From Macrocystis pyrifera (Eukaryota > Sar > Phaeophyceae > Laminariales > Laminariaceae), in assembly GCA_031763025.1 (NCBI GenBank), contig JASSKH010000005.1:5521506-5585505 (forward strand): a stretch of DNA of 64,000 bases, read 5' to 3'. Below the pieces are notes generated by a model. The model saw only the letters and a program-made list of their open reading frames with translations, was not told the origin of the DNA and searched no databases. The translations under genes and the position numbers were made by a program. This document shows, one piece after another, positions 43,541-54,223 of this stretch (the first letter of the stretch is position 1; each line of letters begins with the position of its first letter).

Positions 43541-44305
43541 TAATACGCAGTACGTTTTCGTACTCACAGGGGGTACAATTTTGTTTCCTGGATTCGGTCC
43601 TAGGCAGCTCATTTTTGGATTTGTTCAGAATGGCATGAGTGTGGAACAAAAAAAACGTAAGTAAGTACGATGTCGTAATCGTAAGGGTCGCCCTTAATAA
43701 AAAATAAGACAAAAAAAAATATCATGACTCAAGTACGATCTCGTACTCGTAACGGTTGCCCTTAATAAAAAATAAGACAAGAAAAAATATCATGACTCAA
43801 GTACGATATCGTACTCGTAATGGTCGCACCTTAATAAAAAATAAGACAAAAAAAAAATATCATGACCCAAGTACGATCTCGTACTCGTAAGGGTCGTCTT
43901 CAGTAAACAATTAAGACAAAAAATATGTATATCATGACTGAAGTACGATCTCGTACTTGTGACGGTCGCCCTTGGTAACAAATAATGACTCACGGCCAGC
44001 AGCTATTCTTAGAATTGTGATGCGCTATTAATAGTGATCCACCACTCATTTTCCAAAATAATGTGATCCACTAATAAACATGGTGGTCCACCAGCTATTT
44101 TTGAAATAAATATAATATTACGGGGGTCCATAGTTAACAGGACGTAGGGCATACATAAAAACCTATATATTTAGGTATTTTTACAACAATATTTGGTCCT
44201 GTTAACTATGGACCCCCGTAATAGTTATATCCACTAACCCGGTGATCCACCGCTCATTTATTTCGACAATGTGATCTACTAAAGCAGGGGATCCACTAAC
44301 GCACT
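43541..44305 (-). repeat. GTACGAG and GGATCAC repeat arm, right
   Basis: Five units of AAGTACGATCTCGTACTCGTAA...AAAAATATCATGACTC (43660-43990) are followed by GTGATCCACC/GTGATCCACTAA words (44030-44300). Both are inverted relative to 37366-37750. A MITE interrupts the arm at 44116-44223. Confidence 0.7.
44116..44223. mobile_element. Palindromic MITE (TTACGGGGG family), copy 3
   Basis: The ends TATTACGGGGGTCCATAG and their complement are perfect. It sits inside the GGATCAC repeat arm. Confidence 0.9.
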
Positions 44306-44443
44306 ATACAACCTATGAGAAAGAAGCTCTTTCTGTTGGACAACACATTTCACATGCAGATTTTTCGTCTTCATATTATGCTGAGTTTCAACCAGAAAAC
44401 ACTGTTGGAAAAAACATTTCAGGTGTGTGTGTTTGTGTGTTCT

Positions 44444-44545
44444 TGTTCTTTCTACCCGTCGACATCCAGCACAGCTAGTGTCCGTGCCGATTCTTATATC
44501 CCTGATAGATACAAAACGAATACAAGTTCTGTGGTCACAGCAGCA
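44444..44545 (-). repeat. LINE-type 3' tail, partial inverted copy
   Basis: TTCTTTCTACCCGTCGACATC, then GTGTCCGTGCCGATTCTT and AAGTTCTGTGGTCACAG, are the tail boxes in reverse complement. A small insertion lies before the last box. Confidence 0.65.
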
Positions 44546-44733
44546 GTCAGGGCAGATTTTTCGTCTTCAAATTATTATGCCGGATTTCGAGGTAGGAACC
44601 AGGATACACACGACGACGAAATCCAGTATTTGTTACAGGTAGGTGTGTGCGTATTGCTGCTGCTGTTTTTCATGTATCAAGAGCAGAATAAAGAGGAGAA
44701 GCCGACAACATTCACCAACGACGGGGTAGTAGG

Positions 44734-44842
44734 TATTCCGGGGGTCCATAGTTAACAGGACCTATGGTGTACATAAAGACCTATATATTTGCCTATTTTT
44801 ACTAACAAAATTTGGTCCCGTTAACTATGGACCCCCGTAATA
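44734..44842. mobile_element. Palindromic MITE (TTACGGGGG family), copy 4
   Basis: It begins TATTCCGGGGGTCCATAG and ends CCCCCGTAATA. The interior is in the same orientation as copy 3. Confidence 0.88.
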
Positions 44843-45181
44843 GTAGATGTTCGTTCGTTCGTGTTAGTTCAGCACAAAACAGAATAATCCGTATTCGCCC
44901 CAGCATGATGCATCGCAGATATGACTACTTTACTGCAGGTATTACTGAGGTCGCGCCTCGTTACCACCAATTATTAGTACCTGTACATGTAGTATAGTGC
45001 AAAGTCAGGGTGTAAAATCGAATCAATTTCCGAAACTACCGGCGAACACAATTTACGACAGTTTCCAATATCCGGGTGCGCGAGTTCCAATTTATAGCGA
45101 CATCTATATATAATGTCTTCTTCGACCGAGCGTGAGAGCTTATCATGGTCTCCACAACATGATGACGTCGGTCCACATTTA
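44843..45181. other. Unassigned sequence
   Basis: No gene or repeat shared within the window was recognised. Confidence 0.35.
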
Positions 45182-45189
45182 ATATTACC

Positions 45190-45524
45190 AAGGGGTGGAC
45201 AGACCTTGATAGTAGATCTTTAGGGGGGTTTTGTGTTGGACGCCTGAAGCCGACCCTCCGATCCGAACCCTAACCCTAACCCGAACCAGAACCCTATGCC
45301 AGTGGTCAGTGCTGGGATGCTGTGCTTGTTACGGCTCTAGGTTGGCTCGGCCGGGGTGGAAGCTGAGCTTGGGAAGACTCTAGGTTGACTCGGGATGACT
45401 CGAGATGCTGTGGCTGGGAAAGACTCGAAAGTTGATTAAGCCGCGTAAAGCATACCCCTAGCCAATCGGAGTGCCTAATTAGCTACCCCGGGAAGATCTA
45501 TCTAATAAGGTTTGTCCACTACTG
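45190..45524. mobile_element. hAT-like MITE, copy 1
   Basis: The element is 335 bp with terminal inverted repeats around GGGGTGGACA...CTTGATAGTAGAT, ending TTTGTCCACTACTG. The 8-bp direct duplication ATATTACC flanks it (45182-45189, 45525-45532). The interior contains a short telomere-like tract (CCCTAACCCTAACCC, 45268-45282). It has no coding capacity. Confidence 0.88.
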
Positions 45525-45532
45525 ATATTACC

Positions 45533-46020
45533 ACATACTACATACAGAACCTGACATACCTGGTACATATTTGGTAACTCGTTGTGTGGTGTTCCAGAGA
45601 TAAAAGCCTGTTTTCCCCAGAAAGGCAATTCTTATTTCTCAATTAGGAAAATCGGGTACGCGATTGTGTCTACAACAGCAGTAGTAACTATCACCATCCA
45701 CAATAGATTAATTATTGGATGCCCTTCGAATATAGACTTTTAATTTTTGTCCCGTGTATATGGTGGGATGAGTGCAAAATATCCTCGAGATAGCCATCGA
45801 TGGATATCTTGTACAATATATTGTAGCCGGCAATGGCCATCGATAGACATCTCACACAATCTATTGTGGCCGGCAATGACCATCGATAGACTTCCGGAAG
45901 GCCCTGGACAGCTGTGCCCGACCTTGAATGTTATACTATCAAGGTGAGGCTGGACGCAATCTTGCCAGTGGGGGGGGGGTGTACTGGATAGGAGAGATGC
46001 ACTCGATCTCATGCATGGCC
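45533..46020. repeat. CATCGATAGACAT repeat, second cluster
   Basis: At about 45785-45905, units with GCCATCGAT(A/G)GA and ACAATATATTGTAGCCGGCA / ACAATCTATTGTGGCCGGCA resemble the cluster at 33905-34512. The rest of the stretch is unassigned. Confidence 0.6.
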
Positions 46021-48830
46021 GTAGTCATATGACCATAGACCCTCGCATCCCTACAATGCCGGAACGGAGAATGTCGGGTTTTCACCGACCAGGCAGACAT
46101 TGCTTGCACCAAGCGCGAAGCGCCGTGAGGTGTTCGGTGAGTCGCATGAAGGGTGAGCTACATCCTACTAAGAACCACTTGTGACGTGGACTTGCATATG
46201 GATGGCAGCTTCAATGAATTAAGTTAATTTCCGGTGTAGCCGCTTCCAGAGACTCTTGCCAGTGGAGGGGGATTATTGAGCTATCGATAGCCAGCACGAG
46301 GAAATATCATAGACATGATGGCTCGATTATTTCGCAGTTAGCGACAATGTGTGTGTGTACGGCACCACACAAGGCTCGACCAAGGTGGCTATAAACAGTT
46401 ATCTCTCTCACGACCGTAGTACGGAAGCATCACATAGTGAAAGCTTACGTCAATATAGAAACACGACTCGGATATATCGGTTTCGTTTCTTGAAGATCAC
46501 CAATGAATTACACCCCTTAAACTCCCCTCCGCGCATTTACCATCGTCAAAATGTTTTGTGTGCACGGTTTCTTGGGTGTTTTTTCATAACGTCTTGTAAC
46601 CCGTACTGCTATTTTCGAAAGGGGAGAGATGCTAGACACAGGTAAGCGTTGCAATATAGCCAAGTACGCAGCACCATCGTCGTATAGGTCGCTTTCACTC
46701 GTACGTCATTTGCAGACGTTCGCTATGCGCCCCCCCAGCAGGTAGTAAGCTCTGGTTCGAGCGAATCCTCGCAAGGGTCATGGTCGATCCTGATTTTCCC
46801 ATGATTTTTCTGGGAAAGCGCAGGGACATAGGCCCGAAGTTGCTCTTAATAGGGTTCTACGCACAATGACCAATAGACCATGTGCAGGAAGCTACACCCG
46901 GGTGGTTCCACCCTATCTTTACACGGTGGGTTTCAAGGATAACCCAGATATGTACCGCGTTTTTGGCATGGCTAGTTACCGCGCGGAATGTCAGCTAGAC
47001 TAGTATGAGGTTGGATACTGTAAAACGTGTACTCTATCGTAAGTTTGAGGTGGCAGGGACGAGTACACTGACGCAGTAGATTGTGAAGAGGCGGGAGCGC
47101 CGAATATAGGAACCGTGGACGGTCGAGCACCAACTTCTCGATAATGTGCTACGTTCGTTCGTGTCTGTGCGACAGGCACGGAACACCATTAATTGACTGG
47201 GTATGGATTACTGACGCTACTTCTGCACCAGTTTTGCGACTGTCTAAAAACTGCGTGCCTGCATGTACTCTACATCTGTGCCATTTTCTTTCGCAGCGAT
47301 CGTGTTGAGTTCTGAGCGAGTACTAAAGCCTGGTATCATCACCCCTTGCGTCCTCACTGTGATCGGATTCGTTCGCGCCGTTTGCAGGCAGCCAGACAGG
47401 AATCCGTCACTTCACAACCGTCCAGCCAACGGAGAAGTCCAAAGTTGATCACTTGCCCAGCCGAGACGGCAGAGCACGCGGAACCTAAGCGAATGATGAT
47501 GGCTGACCGGCTAGTTTCGGGTTGGCTTTCAGTGAAGGCACCTTTATCCCGAGAATCCCCGCTTCAGAAGTTGCTCAAGCTAGTCCATTGCTGTGTGTCT
47601 TTATTCGCGCCAGACACAGCGCAGAGGCGGAGGAGGCTAGCGAGCATGATATGGGATGTTGATGACAGGGGGGGAGGGGGTGATGTGGCGGGCGGGGAAG
47701 GCGATGATGTTGGCAGTATTTGTGTGAGAGGAGGAATTATTGGCGGGGCGTCGTTACCAAGAGGAAACGGAATGCCGATTCCATTCGCGGCCTATTGATA
47801 ATGACAGTGGATCTACTGCAGAACTCTTTCGCGAAATCGCAGTCCATCTCTTCGGCATCGGTGCCGCGTCGTTTTGGTTGATACATGCTTAAGGCTGTAA
47901 AGCAGGCCAAGAAGTAGTTTGCCTTTTTGTGGCACTAGGGAACCTATAGAGTCAGATCATCCAGGCTGCCATAGAACCGGTATAAAGCTTGCATATGCAT
48001 ATATGTGTGTTGCATTCACCACCGGCAGTAATTACGGTAGCACAAGGCTCGTGTGTCATGATTGATGTGATATAACATTGACAAAATAATATCAGGTAGC
48101 TAAATTATACATCCTACTACTGTAAACTTCAAGTATACGCCTTACAAAGAAAAACAAAGCTACGGGTGCCAGACTATATACTCGTATGACCACCGTATCT
48201 GTCTTCTCAATCTGCACTCCTGCATTTATTTATGAACCTGCACGGTGCTGTCTTCGCTCCAGGTAAGGTAGAGAGTAGCCGCGCTTACGTATTATTGTGC
48301 CAGGTACATGTACAATACTATTAATACTGCTGCTGTATGCGATGTACGTACATACAGCCAGTAGGCTCCTTCCCGATGGAAATAGATGGTATCCTTCGCA
48401 TATTGACGAGTGCGCCAGAGCGCAATCTCCTTACGACTTATTGCCCTCGTACTACCTGCTCTCGCGATGAAATTCGTTGTGGAGTACTACAGTACTGATG
48501 TACGTAGATATATCGCTCTTCCAAATACCAACAGTAAATATATCGCCAGAATACCCCATTTGAGCAGCAGAGCGCTAAGTGCACAGACAGCGACGGCTAC
48601 CGGCAACAGTGAGAACACTCTACAGTCGCAGTCGGCAACGAACGTAATATCGAAGCGCAGAGCGGATGTATCCTCGCACCGCTGAGCCCTGTCTATTCTC
48701 GTTTACTGCGTACTGTCCCAGTTACGTACAGCACATGGTTTCCAAGAGTTTTCGGGGGCTTCGACCCCGGAATTAAATTAATTAAAAGCTGGCCCGGTAC
48801 ACGTAATTAAAAGCTGGCCCGGTACACGAA
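46021..48830. other. Longest low-repeat stretch, no recognised gene
   Basis: No repeat shared with the rest of the window was found. A 150-residue frame (47346-47798, plus) has a Gly/Asp-rich end and no recognised domain. A 91-residue frame is at 48410-48685. A small tandem pair of AAAAGCTGGCCCGGTACACG is at 48783-48830. If unique host exons exist outside the GST fragment, this is the most likely place. Confidence 0.4.
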
Positions 48831-48835
48831 ATATT

Positions 48836-49130
48836 CGCCATGGACTTCTTGCGCAATCTGTTGTGGTCGGCAATGGCCGTCGATAGACCTCTCGCACAAT
48901 ATATTGTGGCCGGTAGTGGCCATCGATCGACATCTCGCGCAGCTTATTGCAGCCTGCAACGGCCATTGATGGACGCGATTCACCATCTATTGTGTTCGAC
49001 AATGTCTATTGATCGACAGCAGTATCACCACAGTCTATTATTGTCGCCGACAATATCTATCGATAGATGACTTCCACAATCTATTGTCGCAGGCAACATA
49101 CCTCGACAGTTTACCCCCCTCGTCTATTGA
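48836..49130 (+). repeat. CATCGATAGACAT repeat, third cluster
   Basis: About five units of 50-60 bases carry GCAATGGCC(G/A)TCGATAGAC, CTCGCACAATATATTGTGGC and related words. They are clearly related to 45785-45905. Confidence 0.75.
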
Positions 49131-49140
49131 CGAACCAATA

Positions 49141-49196
49141 GACTATTGTTATTGTTATTGTTGTTGTTATTGTTATTGTTTTTGTTATTGTTGTGT
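49141..49196 (+). repeat. (TTATTG)n microsatellite
   Basis: Imperfect TTATTG/TTGTTG units are present, followed by an (AAC)n tract at 49255-49273. Confidence 0.85.
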
Positions 49197-49661
49197 CCAT
49201 TGTCCAGAGTGTGGTTGACCACGGATTATTTCGTTTGAGGGTTCATCTGAGAACAACAACAACAACAACAACATCGTGTCATATGTTGTCTTCTTTATTC
49301 TATTCTTATTTTCTTCGTGCGCAAGTTTTCCGATCAATTCAAGTTTTGTTTCGATGATTCTTCCTTCAATACGCCGACCTCCTGCTCTGTACTACCCAGT
49401 GCCAGACCCCTGCTCGCCCACACCCACCCACGAGTAGAGCTTCGTACTATTAAAAGATGGCCTTCTTCCTTTCTATCTCAACCCTTCCCTTCCTCTGTCT
49501 TCTCAGTGCAACCAATTCAACCCGTCGTCAACTCTATGACCCTCTTGCCCATCTCCTATTTTCAACGATTCAATACCTCTCTACGAATCCCCGATTTCCT
49601 CCGTTCGATCTTACATTTATTTTACTTTTTCCGGATTACTTTTGGTGTTTTATGCGTTAGT

Positions 49662-49770
49662 TGTTACGGAGGTCTACAGTTAACAGGACCTATGGCATAC
49701 ATAAAAACCTATATATTGAGGTATTTTTACAAACAATATTTGGTCCTGTTAGCTATGGACCCCGGTAATA
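49662..49770. mobile_element. Palindromic MITE (TTACGGGGG family), copy 5
   Basis: It begins TGTTACGGAGGTCTACAG and ends GGACCCCGGTAATA. The interior matches copies 3 and 4. Confidence 0.82.
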
Positions 49771-51127
49771 GTATAGTTAGTTGTTGTTGTCGGTCTGTCC
49801 TCGGTTAGTTTTCGATTTTCGTTCAACTGCGCTGTCAAACACTACAACCGTAACAAGAAACAAAGCACTTGGCCTGGTACGTTTCCCAACCTGAGTACAT
49901 TGTGAGGCGTAATGGACAATCCGGGAACATTGTGAACGTTAACGATGGCCAATGACCGACCTTGAGATTTGTGGCTCAAGGCATTTTTTTTCAGATCAAG
50001 CACCAGAGTACGCTCCCAAGGTACCCCACCCACCCGGTGGCTACGTGTGAATACACGCTCGCAACCGGGGCACACAACCCAGGGTTGGTTGTAGTATACG
50101 ACCTGGGTTCAGCGCTTCCTGCAAAGGACAAACGGGTTGTCATTCGGTGCCTCTCCGGAGGAAGTGGTCAGCGGGGAGGACTTGGCCCTTGCCGTTGTGA
50201 AGGTTATATTCTGATACTCTACAGGGGAAGGTTAGGCGCCAGGTTACAAAAGTGCAGTATGGGCAAACCCGACTGCTGGATGCAGGTTGAGAACTACTAC
50301 CGCCGTAGTAGTAAATGCTCGCGATCACTCACAGGTAGATGTCTTGAATATATTGATGTCGCGCTATTTTAGTCCCACAGAATTCTGAATAGCGAGCGGG
50401 AGCAACTCTACTATTAAAAAAATTGATCTCGTGTTGCATCATGCTACACGCCTTCTCAACGCGTTTGAGTGGACAGGGGATACCATGAACCAGAACACCA
50501 TAAAGAGAAAGAGAACAGCGAGGTACGACGTATGTAGTATACGCATCTACAACAGCAGCAGCAGTAGTTTCGGTAGTTTCGATAATTTCAGTAGTTTTTT
50601 GCTGTTGGGAAAATTGCTTCTCGCTTTTGCTTTTGCTTTGCTTTTCGAGTCTGTTTTTTAATGTTGTTTCATCATGCTTTATAGGGGACACGGGCCGTTG
50701 GTTCAGGCCGGAAGATGAGTTCTCCACGTTGTAGAGAAATAATTTTCAGGGAATATTCTCCTTACAAATCGGGAAACCTAAAAGGTCCCTGCTTGCAGTA
50801 AAGTTCTCCATGTGGTAGAGAATACGAGCCGATATTTTTTTCGAACTATGTGATGGCGGGCCGGGCTGAGCCGGGCCGAGACGTTCGATAAACTGGTGGG
50901 CCGGGCCGCACCGGTCGTGAAACTTTCAAAACATCATGCGTTGGGTCGGGTCGCGGCCCATGCCCTGAAAAATTGATGAACCGAGTCGGATCGCGGCCCA
51001 TTGTGAGGTTTTTACCTACTGACCCAAAACTATGGTAAAATATCGATCGATTACGGTACACAGCCCAGGGTAATCCTTACACCACTTTTCCCCCCTCTGA
51101 ACGGCGGGATATTTGTGGAGCCGGTGT
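49771..51127. other. Unassigned sequence
   Basis: There is no recognised gene. At 50853-51003 the words GGGCCGGGC and TCGCGGCCCAT recur. A 136-residue frame at 49962-50372 and a 132-residue minus frame at 50329-50727 match nothing known to me. Confidence 0.35.
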
Positions 51128-51233
51128 AATGCGTTAGTGGATCACCTTGCCTAGTGGATCAGGAAAAATGAGTAGTTGATAACCAGGCTAATGGATCACA
51201 CTATTGAGAGAAATGAGTGGTGAATCACCGGGC
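51128..51233 (+). repeat. AGTGGATCAC repeat
   Basis: Four to five TAGTGGATCAC(C) words are spaced by AAAAATGAGTAG-like sequence, as in 37366-37590. They precede the foldback at 51234. Confidence 0.7.
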
Positions 51234-51778
51234 TAGTGGATCACAATTTCAAAAATAGCTGGTGGATGACCCAAAACAAAGGGCGCTGACGAAAAACCGA
51301 ATATTGCATCACAATGTGAGAAGTTGACGATTTGTTGCAGCATCACACTTTTGAGAAGTTGCTGCAAGAGAGCATTAATAAACGAGACAAAGACGATTTC
51401 GAACCGTATACGAAAAGCAACAAGAAATACGATATATCGTATCAGAGACAAACAAACACCATGCTTGGTGCATCACACTGGAAGAAAAACAGCTGGAAAA
51501 CCGGATAGTGCATCACAATGTGAGAAGTCGAGACGTTGTTGGCGTGGTATAGTGCGTCACACTTTGAGAAGTTTCTGCAAGACACCATTAACAACGAGAC
51601 AACGACGATTTCGAAATATAAAAAGCAACAAGAAATACGATATCGTACCAGAGATAAACAAACACCATGCCCAGTGGAGCACAGGCCTTCTCGCCAGGCA
51701 TTTGATGTTTAATTTTCGTCAGCACCCTTTCTTTGTTTTGGGTGATCCACCAGCTATTTTTGAAATTGTGATCCACTA
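51234..51778. mobile_element. Foldback MITE with an internal tandem duplication
   Basis: The 65-base ends (51234-51298 and 51714-51778) are inverted copies that start CTAGTGGATCACAATTTC and include CCAAAACAAAG. The interior holds two units of about 180 bases (51300-51475, 51510-51685) with TGCATCACAATGTGAGAAGT and CAACAAGAAATACGATAT. It has no coding capacity. Confidence 0.82.
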
Positions 51779-52386
51779 GAGGAGTAGGGAGGTAATCTTG
51801 ATTCAGGTGAGCAACACTGGCACTCTAGAGGGGTAGGGAGGAAATCTTGATTCAGGTGAGCTACACTGGCACTAAGTAGTCACCGGCACTTATTTAGTCG
51901 CCGTTTATGCGCACGTTGTATCAAGCTTTAAGGGTAAAATAGTCGTGTGGTTTTATCCTCAACGTCTACCTACTTGTTCGTGGCGACTGACGCTGGACAC
52001 CACCTCTGTGAGCTGTAAGCCTACCGTTGTACCTTCTCGTGCAGTGTCAAATCCGTAGGTAGGGCACGGTAGGTCGTGCCGTTTATGCTTCAGCAGTACC
52101 AGCGATATGGGTGTAGTTTCTGTTATACTGAGTGTCGTGTTAAATGTACCGTGACTCTTGTTTCCCCTACCACCGCCGTCGGCCGGAGTGTGCGTGTGCC
52201 TCTTTCCATGCGATGCATGATCCTACTTTGCCACAGCGCCTGCAGTAGTTTGCATGTTTTGGGATTGGCGAATAACTATTTTTCAAACTTCCGTGCAGAA
52301 GAAACGCGGTGTTTGAGGCGACCCTTTGCCATAAACCTTCACCGTAGTGGAGCAGCCTCTCCGCCAGTAGGGCAGGCGCCAAGACG
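51779..52386. other. Unassigned, with a 60-bp tandem pair
   Basis: AGGGGTAGGGAGGAAATCTTG units occur at 51782 and 51831. No gene was recognised up to 52386. Confidence 0.4.
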
Positions 52387-52560
52387 ATGCAGGCACAACA
52401 CTGGAACTGGACGGTGTCGTCATATTCACACGTGCCGGAAGATAGGTACACTGATGCGAAACTGGAGGAGACCGATGTCGTCACGGATATGGAAAGGGTA
52501 AAGAACGCCGTTGTGCCCAGTTTGAGCAACAAGGCCGGCCACCTCGAGGCGTACTGTTAA
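52387..52560 (+). CDS. Short coding-like frame, possible 3' exon
   Basis: The 57 codons from ATG 52387 to TAA 52558-52560 read with balanced, protein-like composition (DRYTDAKLEETDVVTDMERV, then SLSNKAGHLEAYC). The frame is open back to a TAG near 52350. A TTCCGTGCAG that could be a splice acceptor lies at about 52290, but the TAG separates it from this frame. No family was recognised. It could equally be a chance frame or a retroelement remnant. Confidence 0.25.
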   Translation: MQAQHWNWTVSSYSHVPEDRYTDAKLEETDVVTDMERVKNAVVPSLSNKAGHLEAYC

Positions 52561-52794
52561 AACAGCAAGTGAAACCCAGCCCGTTTTCGTGTTTTAAAGT
52601 TTTGGGTGCTCGAGTGAGGGCCTGTACAATTCCGTTAATTTCTTACGGCATTTTGGCTGAATGATACGTCCTTCCCACGCTCGGCGTCTCACGAGTGGTG
52701 ACGCAGGCATCACGGCCACATCAACACCAGGGAACCGCTAAGGGCTGTTTGCGCAAAAGGTGCACCCATCAAGACCAACTGCCGCGCTTTCACT

Positions 52795-52872
52795 CAGTCA
52801 GCTAGTAGCTCAGTGGTTTATCCTTTACAAACGAACAAAAGAAGTCCGGGGTTCGAGTCCCGCCAGACGTCG
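52795..52872 (+). other. tRNA-like sequence with A and B boxes
   Basis: TAGCTCAGTGG is a perfect A box and GGTTCGAGTCC a perfect B box, about 40 bases apart. The acceptor ends do not pair, the T-stem holds only three pairs, and no clear anticodon arm is visible. It is a tRNA-derived promoter unit or pseudo-tRNA rather than a working tRNA gene. Confidence 0.6.
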
Positions 52873-53057
52873 TATTTCCGCTTTTTCTGCCGTGGGTAGA
52901 AAAAGGGAAATCAAGTGGAGTGAACCACTTTGTTAAAAGAACGCACGACTAGGGAGGGGGACAATAGGAAGGAAAAACAGGCGCTGATTAGGGGCTTGAT
53001 CAACCCCGGAAGATGCTATCGGCGGGAGGCCGTATCGAGCCCAAAGGTACTTCTTTC

Positions 53058-53139
53058 GTTCGTTTATAAAGGATAAACCACTGAGCTACTCAGTCAGCGC
53101 TGACTGAGTAGCTCAGTGGTTTATCCTTTATAAACGAAC
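53058..53139. repeat. 82-bp perfect palindrome built on a tRNA A box
   Basis: Forty-one bases on each side of the 53098/53099 axis are exactly complementary, with no spacer. Each arm contains TAGCTCAGTGGTTTATCC. The left arm is also the inverted copy of 52795-52836 with small changes. Confidence 0.95.
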
Positions 53140-53213
53140 AGAACAGGCACAGTCTGCCTGCTGTGGACAGGCACAGTCTGCCTGCTGTGGACAGGCACAA
53201 AACCGTTTCGATT

Positions 53214-53545
53214 TCGTTTTTTAAGCATGGCCCAGCACAGACATGTGCCTACACACGTTGCCGCACCTACAGTAGCTCGACCAACTGTGAACGACTCACC
53301 ACCGCACCAGCACGAAAACGTTTCGTTTTGTGTGTGCGTGCACAGAGCCCGGCGGGACTGGAATTGGTGCCGTGTGCGTCGAAAAAAATGTTGAATCATG
53401 ATGACTGACACACACACAAACACAAACAGAGAGACTCCAAACGAGGCACCCTACCCTCGTATGCGAGCCGTTATGAAGAGGCTTTTATTCCTTGAAAACC
53501 AAGAAAATTAAGGCTCGCGCTTCGGGCTCGCGGGCCTCATTTTTA
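53214..53545 (-). repeat. Dispersed repeat, inverted partner of 36262-36600
   Basis: See the partner for the order of boxes. Here a GCTCGCGCTTCGGGCTCGCG terminus at 53512-53532 corresponds to the GCGC-rich end of the other copy. Confidence 0.75.
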
Positions 53546-53881
53546 TATACTGGGTTTAGCCCATTGGGTTTAGCCTAAATCAGGTATATCTGGCTAATTT
53601 TCGGCCAAAAACAGTTACATACTACTAAAAACAAGTACAAAACACACGCCAGGAGTCCTGCTGTTGGCCAGGCTGACATCGTAACGGATATATGCTCGAA
53701 AAGGCCAACATATACATGACTTTGCGAATTTAGAGGTTGAATATTTTATGATTGATGAGCAAAAAACAACACGTACTAAATGTATATCCCTGAGGAGGCC
53801 AGGGACTAGCCGAAACGAAACTAAGACTGAGCAGTCAAGCGGACGTCATAATTTTACGATGTAATGTTACAGCGGTTCGGT
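53546..53881. repeat. Segment shared with 62505-62640
   Basis: From GCGAATTTAGAGGTTGA (53725) to AAGCGGACGTCATAATTTTACGA (53862) the sequence matches 62500-62635. The earlier part is unassigned. Confidence 0.65.
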
Positions 53882-53889
53882 GCAACAGG

Positions 53890-54223
53890 GAGGGGTGGAC
53901 AAACCTTGATAGTAGATATTTATGGGGGTTTTGTGTTGGACGCCTGAAGCCGACCCTCCGACCCGAACCTGAACCCTGACCCGAACCCGAACCCTGTGCC
54001 AGTGGTCAGTGCTGGGATGCTGTGCTTGTTAACACTCTAGGTTGGCTCGGCCGGCGTGGATGCTGAGCTTGGGAAGACTCTAGGTTGACTCGGGATGGCT
54101 TGGGATGCTGTGGCTGGGAAAGACTCGAAAGTTGATTAAGCCGCGTAACACGTACCCCTAGTCAATCAGAGTGCCTAATTAGCTACCCTAGGAAGATCTA
54201 CTATCAAGGTTTGTCCACTACTG
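53890..54223. mobile_element. hAT-like MITE, copy 2
   Basis: The element is 334 bp with terminal repeats sharing TGGACAAACCTTGATAGTAG. The exact 8-bp duplication GCAACAGG is at 53882-53889 and 54224-54231. The interior matches copy 1, with a degenerate CCTGACCC tract in place of the CCCTAA run. Confidence 0.93.

Noticed and set aside
47346..47798. 150-residue plus frame in the low-repeat stretch
   Set aside because: It has no recognised motif and a Gly/Asp-rich end. I cannot support it as a gene, although the region deserves RNA evidence.
52795..52872. Intact tRNA gene
   Set aside because: Perfect A and B boxes are present, but the acceptor stem does not pair, the T-stem has only three pairs and no anticodon arm is evident.
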